Source: Aurantiochytrium sp. KH105 | Lineage: Eukaryota; Sar; Bigyra; Thraustochytrida; Thraustochytriidae | NCBI GenBank assembly: GCA_003116975.1 | Contig: BGKB01000074.1 | Location: 237,451 to 301,450, forward strand | Direction: 5' to 3' | Length of the DNA: 64,000 bases | In this document: one piece after another, positions 59,366 through 64,000 of the stretch | Layout: each line of letters begins with the position of its first letter | How positions within the stretch are numbered: position 1 is the first letter of the stretch | The notes under the pieces: generated by a model | Told to the model about the DNA's origin: nothing | Databases searched by the model: none | The model's input: the letters and a program-made list of their open reading frames with translations, nothing else | Position numbers and translations under genes: made by a program

Positions 59366-59918
59366 CGCTTCCAGCACTGCAAGAGACTCTTATAAAAAAA
59401 ATAAATTGCAAGATGTGTTGTGTCAGGGGCAAGAACATGCAAGATCTTGTCTTGAGGAGCCGATGCGCGTTCGCGTTCGCGTTCGCATCCGCATTTGCTT
59501 TATTGAGAGACGCCAAAGTCATCTTTTCGAACAACATCCGCGATGCATGAGCCCGCTACGATTTTGGGCTCGATTCTTCACACCTCATTCGATACCTTGC
59601 GCGTCGCCGCACTCACTCTCACACCCGATTCCCCTTACTTGGGCCTGCCTTCGCCTTCTCTTCTTCTGTTGGTCAGCACCCGCCAAAATCGAGCGCGCAC
59701 CTGGCCGGTCAGCCAGCGCGCGTCCCAACCACCGCAGTTGCGTGGCGGCGATGATGCCACGAAGGAAGGGAAAAAATTCAAATCCGGGAGCGCACAGGCG
59801 ACACAAGGCGACCAATCGCAAAAGACGCTCGACAAAGGACAGGCCAGAGCAGAGCGTGACAAGGCAAGGCAAGGCAAGGCAAGGCAAGGCAGGCGCGTAG
59901 GCGCGCGAGACTGAGAAG
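59288..59918. promoter_or_regulatory. Gap between the MFS gene and an unrecognised gene
   Basis: 631 bases. It holds a CT run then a CG run at about 59325-59368 (Z-DNA-capable), AATAAA-like ATAAAAAAAATAAATTG at 59391-59407, GCGTTC repeats at 59464-59484, and an AAGGC array (about 8 copies, 59860-59891) just before ATG 59919. Confidence 0.5.
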
Positions 59919-61007
59919 ATGGACGATCTTGTGTGGTTCGAGGTGCTCGATCTGCAAAAGGACGACCGCGACAAGTGGATCCGGGACCCGCTGGACGCGT
60001 TGAATTTGAAAAAGCAAACCCATCTCAGTATGCTCGTAGAAGCGTCCGTGGAAGCTCTCGAGCTCAGACACAGGAGACGCGGCGAGCGCAAAGGAAGTGG
60101 ACAATTTCATCTTAGCACCGCTCCCTCTTTGTGCAAGGAATGCCAAACAGCCCGCGAGCTCGTGATTCAAGACCGCGCCAGTACTTTTATGCAATCGGTC
60201 AAGGACATTGCTACGAGAGGCGGCCTCGAAACCTCCTTGGCGCCGCAGCCTGAAACGACAGCTAGTCTTTTGGAGGAGGCGCAAGTGCAAGCTGTCGCTG
60301 CCTGTACCCTGCTCAAGTTCAAGTTGGCATGCCAAATGAACTTGTCCGAGGTTACGCCTCTCTTTCAATCCTGCCCGCTCGCCCTCACCCCCGAGGATGC
60401 CGCCTTGCTCGCAGATCTGGGCCACGCGGACAACATCGACAACGACAACGACGACGATGACGACGATGACGTCAATAACAATGTAAGGGTCTTGGAACCC
60501 ACGGAGACTCTTCCTGCTGCCTGGCTGGCCTCGTCGCTTGAGCCGTATCACGCTCCTGTTGCAACTGGGAAGAGAGCGACAGCCTTGTACTCCACGCGCA
60601 AGCGCACGCGCAAGCACATGCCGACGCGCCTGCGAGTATTGTCATGCGCTGCGTCGTCGCTCGCGGCCACCGTGCGGGGTGGGCCACTCTCGTGTCGCGT
60701 CGCTAAGGTCCGCAAGCTCGAGCCCAAGCAGGTCCCTGCAGCAACTCTCGGCGCCGCCGCTGCCGCCACTGCAGAGCAACAAGACGTCGAAGCCGGCAGC
60801 CGCAAAAGAGGAAGCGGCTGTTCTCTCGTCCACAACACGCTCCGCAACAAGCTCGAAAGAGACCAACAAGACGACCGCGACGAGGCTCTTGCCCACGAAG
60901 ATGTCGCCGCAGTCGCAGTCGCAGTCGAGCGCGACGTCCACGACGCAGAAAACACGCGCCTCTCGCGAGTCCCCGCGTTCCCCTCCGCGAGGCGCTTCAC
61001 CATCTAG
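59919..61007 (+). CDS. Unrecognised protein (362 aa), possibly spliced
   Basis: ATG 59919 opens MDDLVWFEVLDLQKDDRDKW, a folded-looking start. CKECQ and the helix SFMQSVKDIATRGGLE-like segment follow, then ACTLLKFKLACQMNLSEV. A run NDNDDDDDDDDVNNN (residues about 178-190) ends exactly at a good donor, AACAAT|GTAAGG (60482). Past it the same frame continues, basic and Ala-rich, to a stop at 61007. From about 60520 a second frame (+1) is also open to 61251 with Ser/Thr-rich sequence and the end CDHCVFIPSQGYSDTV. Either the gene is single-exon as given, or an intron from 60482 switches to the second frame. I do not recognise a domain in either. Confidence 0.5.
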   Translation: MDDLVWFEVLDLQKDDRDKWIRDPLDALNLKKQTHLSMLVEASVEALELRHRRRGERKGSGQFHLSTAPSLCKECQTARELVIQDRASTFMQSVKDIATRGGLETSLAPQPETTASLLEEAQVQAVAACTLLKFKLACQMNLSEVTPLFQSCPLALTPEDAALLADLGHADNIDNDNDDDDDDDVNNNVRVLEPTETLPAAWLASSLEPYHAPVATGKRATALYSTRKRTRKHMPTRLRVLSCAASSLAATVRGGPLSCRVAKVRKLEPKQVPAATLGAAAAATAEQQDVEAGSRKRGSGCSLVHNTLRNKLERDQQDDRDEALAHEDVAAVAVAVERDVHDAENTRLSRVPAFPSARRFTI

Positions 61008-62155
61008 TGCAGAGGAGGCGCCCTGCGACCACTGTGTTTTTATCCCCTCTCAAGGTTACTCCGACACTGTATTTAGCTCTCGTGAGCATGAATTTATTGG
61101 ACTAAGCCTTGTGAATGATCCCTTTGTGCATCGCGTGCATGAAGAACTTTCCTTTCCTCACGGCAAAACTCCACTAGGTAAAATTGATCCTTATTTTTTT
61201 CCACATCTCAGTCACATAAATTCCAGTGGTGGAGCATTCCTCGACCCATAAAATTCCAGTGCAGAAGGAGGCAACGACCGTGGGAAGAGCTACAGTGGCG
61301 AATGACGCAGTGGGTGAGGGGCGCGCTGCCGACCGTCCATTCGAGCGCGGCGCAGGGGCGCGGCGCGCAAGTGCAGTATCCAGGGCTGCAAGTGGGGTAT
61401 GTCGGACGGCAAATGGGCTAAGGCGCGGCGTGAGTGCGCGTATCTTGGGCCCCCTATGCTAGTCTTCTGCGCGAGACAGATCACTGGCAAACAGACCCCT
61501 TTGACGGCGACCGAGGTAGGTGCCACCCGCTACGCGCCGCGGCGACGGCCTCGCGCGGGCCGCGTCGGGCGCTCGAGCCCCGCTCATGCCGGGCCCACGC
61601 CCGTCTCTCTCCGTCCCTCCCTCTCTCGCTCGCCCTCTCCGGCGTGCCCGCGTGCGCGCGCGCGGTCGAGCCCCTGCATGGCGCAGCGGCGGCGCCGGAG
61701 CCAGCCATGCACGCCGCCGCCACCAACCAGCCAGCCCGCCAGCCTGCCTGCCAGCCTAGTCTGGTTTGCCCGTCTCGCGTGCGCGGGCTTGGCATGGCGC
61801 GGCGTGGCGTGGTGCAGCACAGCGCCGCGCAGCAGGGAGCCGCGCGCGCGTTCGCGGCACGGGCGCAGAAAAGCACAGGATCGCGGACGGAAAGTGCGGA
61901 GAGAGAGGAGGGAATCTATTTAATCTATCACTCTCTCGTCCTGCTTGTGCCATCCGAACGGATTCGACAAGACGAGAGAGAGAAGGGGAAGGCAGAAGGC
62001 GAGGGAGAGCAAATCGAAAATGTAGATCGAACGACTGACTGACGAACCGACGACACGGACTTTGGATTGTATTCAATCGCAGAAGGGAGACAGCAGACGG
62101 CAGAGCAGCAGGTGCAAGCAGTCGAGCCCCAGGGCTCCACCAATCGCAAGGCAAG
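61008..62155. promoter_or_regulatory. Upstream region of EF2
   Basis: 1.15 kb. It holds a near-repeat ATAAATTCCAGTG (61216-61228) and ATAAAATTCCAGTG (61248-61261), two GCAAGTG motifs (61367-61373, 61388-61394; reverse of CACTTGC), GCCAGCC repeats near 61735-61760 and GAGA-rich DNA at 61890-62000. The AT-rich part to 61251 may be the 3' end of the preceding gene. No TATA box was seen. Confidence 0.5.
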
Positions 62156-64000
62156 ATGGTTAACTTCACGATGGACCAGCTCCGGGAGATGATGAACCAC
62201 CCCGACCAGATCCGCTCCATGAGTGTGATCGCCCACGTCGATCACGGCAAGTCGACCCTTACGGACTCCCTGGTGTCCAAGGCCGGTATTATCGCCGCCA
62301 AGAACGCCGGTGACGCCCGTTTCACCGATACCCGTGAGGATGAGCAGGAGCGCGGTGTGACCATCAAGTCCACCGGTATCTCCATGTTCTTCAAGTACGA
62401 CAAGGAGAAGTACTGGACCGACGATGCCGGCAAGGTCGTCGAAGGCGAGACCACCGTCGGCGAGGAGGGCGGCGCCAAGAACTCGTACATGATCAACCTT
62501 ATCGACTCGCCCGGCCACGTCGATTTCTCGTCCGAGGTGACCGCCGCTCTGCGCATCACCGATGGTGCCCTCGTCGTCGTTGACTGCATTGAGGGTGTCT
62601 GTGTGCAGACCGAGACCGTGCTCCGCCAGGCCATGGCTGAGAAGATCAAGCCCGTGCTCATGGTCAACAAGCTTGACCGTGCCTTCCTCGAGCTCAAGAT
62701 GGACCCCGAGGAGGCGTACCAGAACTTCCGCAAGGCCGTCGAGTCCGTGAACGTGGTCATCTCCCCGTACGAGAGCGAGGACCCCGTCAAGGAGTTCGAG
62801 GCCGGTGGCCTTGGCCCCGTCCAGGTCGACCCCTCTGACGGCACCGTCGCCTTCGGTAGTGGCCTCCAGCAGTGGGGTTTCACCCTCAAGAAGTTCGCCG
62901 TCATGTACGCCGACAAGTTCGGTGTCAAGCCTGAGGACATGATGCGCCGCCTGTGGGGTGACACCTTCCTTGACTCCGCCTCCAAGAAGTGGAAGAAGGG
63001 TAACGCCCACGGCAACCTCAACGCCGGCCTCAAGCGCGCCTTTGTGCAGTTCATCCTCGACCCCATCCAGCAGCTTTGCAACGCCATCATGGACGAGAAG
63101 GACAAGAAGGTCCAGAAGATGCTCAAGGCCCTTGACATCCAGCTCAAGAAGGACCAGCTCGAGCTCCGCGGCAAGCCCCTCATCAAGCCTGTCATGCAGA
63201 AGTGGCTCCCGGCCGCCGATGCCATCCTGGAGATGATGGTCATGCACCTTCCCTCCCCCCGCCGCGCCCAGTCGTACCGTGTCGACGTCCTCTACGACGG
63301 CCCCCTCGACGACGATGGCGCCCAGGCCATCCGCCAGTGTGACCGCACCTCGGAGCTCATGATGTTCGTGTCCAAGATGGTCCCCACCAGCGACAAGGGC
63401 CGCTTCTACGCCTTCGGTCGTGTCTTCGCCGGTACCATCGCCACTGGCCAGAAGGTCCGCATCTACGGCCCCAACTACGAGGCCGGCAAGAAGAAGGATC
63501 TCTACCTCAAGAGCATCCAGCGTACCCTCGTGCAGATGGGCCGCTACGTCGAGCAGGTTGCCGACGTTCCCGCCGGTAACAACGCCTGCCTCGTCGGTGT
63601 CGATCAGTACCTCCTCAAGACCGGTACCATCACCACCATCGAGTCGGCTCACTCGTTCCGCCAGATGAAGTACTCGGTGTCCCCCGTCGTGCGCGTCGCC
63701 GTCGACGTCAAGAACCCCCAGGATCTTCCCAAGCTCGTTGAGGGCCTCAAGCGCCTCTCCAAGTCTGACCCGCTTGTGCTGTGCCAGACCGAGGAGTCCG
63801 GTGAGCACATTGTCGCCGGTGCCGGTGAGCTCCACCTTGAAATTTGCCTCAAGGATCTTGCCGATGACTTCATGGGTGGTGCCCCCATCAAGATCTCCGA
63901 CCCTGTCGTCTCGTACCGTGAGACCGTCACCGAGGAGTCCTCCATGGTGTGCCTTTCCAAGAGTGTCAACAAGCACAACCGTCTCTTCTGCAAGGCCATG
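62156..64000 (+). CDS. EEF2: Elongation factor 2, first 615 codons (runs off right edge)
   Basis: GTPase that moves tRNA and mRNA through the ribosome in cytosolic translation. ATG 62156 (CAAGATGG) gives [14 protein letters not shown] motifs: G1 [10 protein letters not shown]2 RGVTIKS, G3 DSPGHVDF, G4 NKLDR. Then come the EF2 blocks [70 protein letters not shown] and [18 protein letters not shown]. Domains IV-V and the diphthamide His lie beyond the window. The frame is open to the last base. Codon use is almost purely NNC/NNG (for example GTC, ACC, AAG), stronger than in any neighbour, as expected for a very highly expressed gene. A 682-codon open frame on the opposite strand is a shadow of this bias. 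Confidence 0.97.
   Translation, partial: MVNFTMDQLREMMNHPDQIRSMSVIAHVDHGKSTLTDSLVSKAGIIAAKNAGDARFTDTREDEQERGVTIKSTGISMFFKYDKEKYWTDDAGKVVEGETTVGEEGGAKNSYMINLIDSPGHVDFSSEVTAALRITDGALVVVDCIEGVCVQTETVLRQAMAEKIKPVLMVNKLDRAFLELKMDPEEAYQNFRKAVESVNVVISPYESEDPVKEFEAGGLGPVQVDPSDGTVAFGSGLQQWGFTLKKFAVMYADKFGVKPEDMMRRLWGDTFLDSASKKWKKGNAHGNLNAGLKRAFVQFILDPIQQLCNAIMDEKDKKVQKMLKALDIQLKKDQLELRGKPLIKPVMQKWLPAADAILEMMVMHLPSPRRAQSYRVDVLYDGPLDDDGAQAIRQCDRTSELMMFVSKMVPTSDKGRFYAFGRVFAGTIATGQKVRIYGPNYEAGKKKDLYLKSIQRTLVQMGRYVEQVADVPAGNNACLVGVDQYLLKTGTITTIESAHSFRQMKYSVSPVVRVAVDVKNPQDLPKLVEGLKRLSKSDPLVLCQTEESGEHIVAGAGELHLEICLKDLADDFMGGAPIKISDPVVSYRETVTEESSMVCLSKSVNKHNRLFCKAM

Noticed and set aside
61928-63976. 682-codon minus-strand frame opposite EF2
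   Set aside because: Shadow of the extreme C/G third-position bias of EF2; its composition (Val/Leu/Asp/Gly) matches no family.

Overview
The window is nuclear DNA from a GC-rich, intron-poor eukaryotic microbe. The best guess is a thraustochytrid or related stramenopile protist. That is an inference from spliceosomal GT-AG introns, a TRAP-beta subunit, diphthamide-type EF2, a giant HYDIN (so motile flagella at some stage), PDR-type ABCG and MATE transporters, strong C/G bias at third positions, and GC-rich simple repeats around the genes. No organelle, viral, CRISPR or bacterial-operon signals were seen, and no transposon or tRNA was recognised.

Layout, left to right: (1) 1-2203, minus: 5' part of a ZGRF1-type helicase gene whose first intron carries a 44-unit CAG/CTG tract. 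(2) 3371-5188, plus: an SPX domain fused to an AstE/AspA-type zinc amidohydrolase. (3) 6005-7891, minus: a three-exon ATP-grasp-like protein. (4) 7892-9255: low-complexity DNA with a broken HYDIN-derived fragment. (5) 9256-10146, minus: secreted ankyrin-repeat protein. (6) 10740-25355, plus: intronless 4871-residue HYDIN. (7) 26292: one N, followed by a protein kinase lacking its N-lobe. (8) 27321-28140, minus: four-exon TRAP-beta, assembled here from splice signals. (9) 28860-29774, minus: EI24/CysZ-like membrane protein. (10) 30963-31955, minus: TRM7 tRNA methyltransferase, divergent from (11) 32345-33779, plus: a DENR/Tma22 protein with three extra N-terminal repeats. (12) 34064-36142, minus: seven-IQ protein. 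(13) 36969-38042, plus: PH-SAM protein. (14) 38603-40183, minus: UDP-GlcNAc pyrophosphorylase. (15) 40805-41032, plus: a 75-residue helical protein. (16) 41227-42930, minus: MATE transporter with one intron. (17) 44362-48723, plus: full-size ABCG/PDR transporter. (18) 49099-50394, minus: ornithine aminotransferase. (19) 53163-55004, plus: DEAD-box helicase with RGG ends. (20) 55291-55887, plus: SRPBCC-fold protein. (21) 56873-59287, plus: GPH/MFSD2-type transporter. (22) 59919-61007, plus: unrecognised protein. (23) 62156 to the right edge, plus: elongation factor 2, truncated by the window.

The genes are mostly unrelated housekeeping and membrane functions. They alternate in divergent and convergent pairs, so many intergenic gaps are shared promoters or shared 3' ends. 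Introns are few and short (about 60-230 bp), several start with GTACGT, and several hold microsatellites. Recurrent short motifs (CACTTGC, often within GATAGCGCACTTGC; and AGAGC runs) sit in several 5' regions and may be promoter or leader elements. Because of the codon bias, almost every long gene has a long open shadow frame on the other strand; these were not annotated. The most unusual items are the SPX-amidohydrolase fusion, the intronic CAG expansion, the DENR fusion, and the HYDIN fragment.
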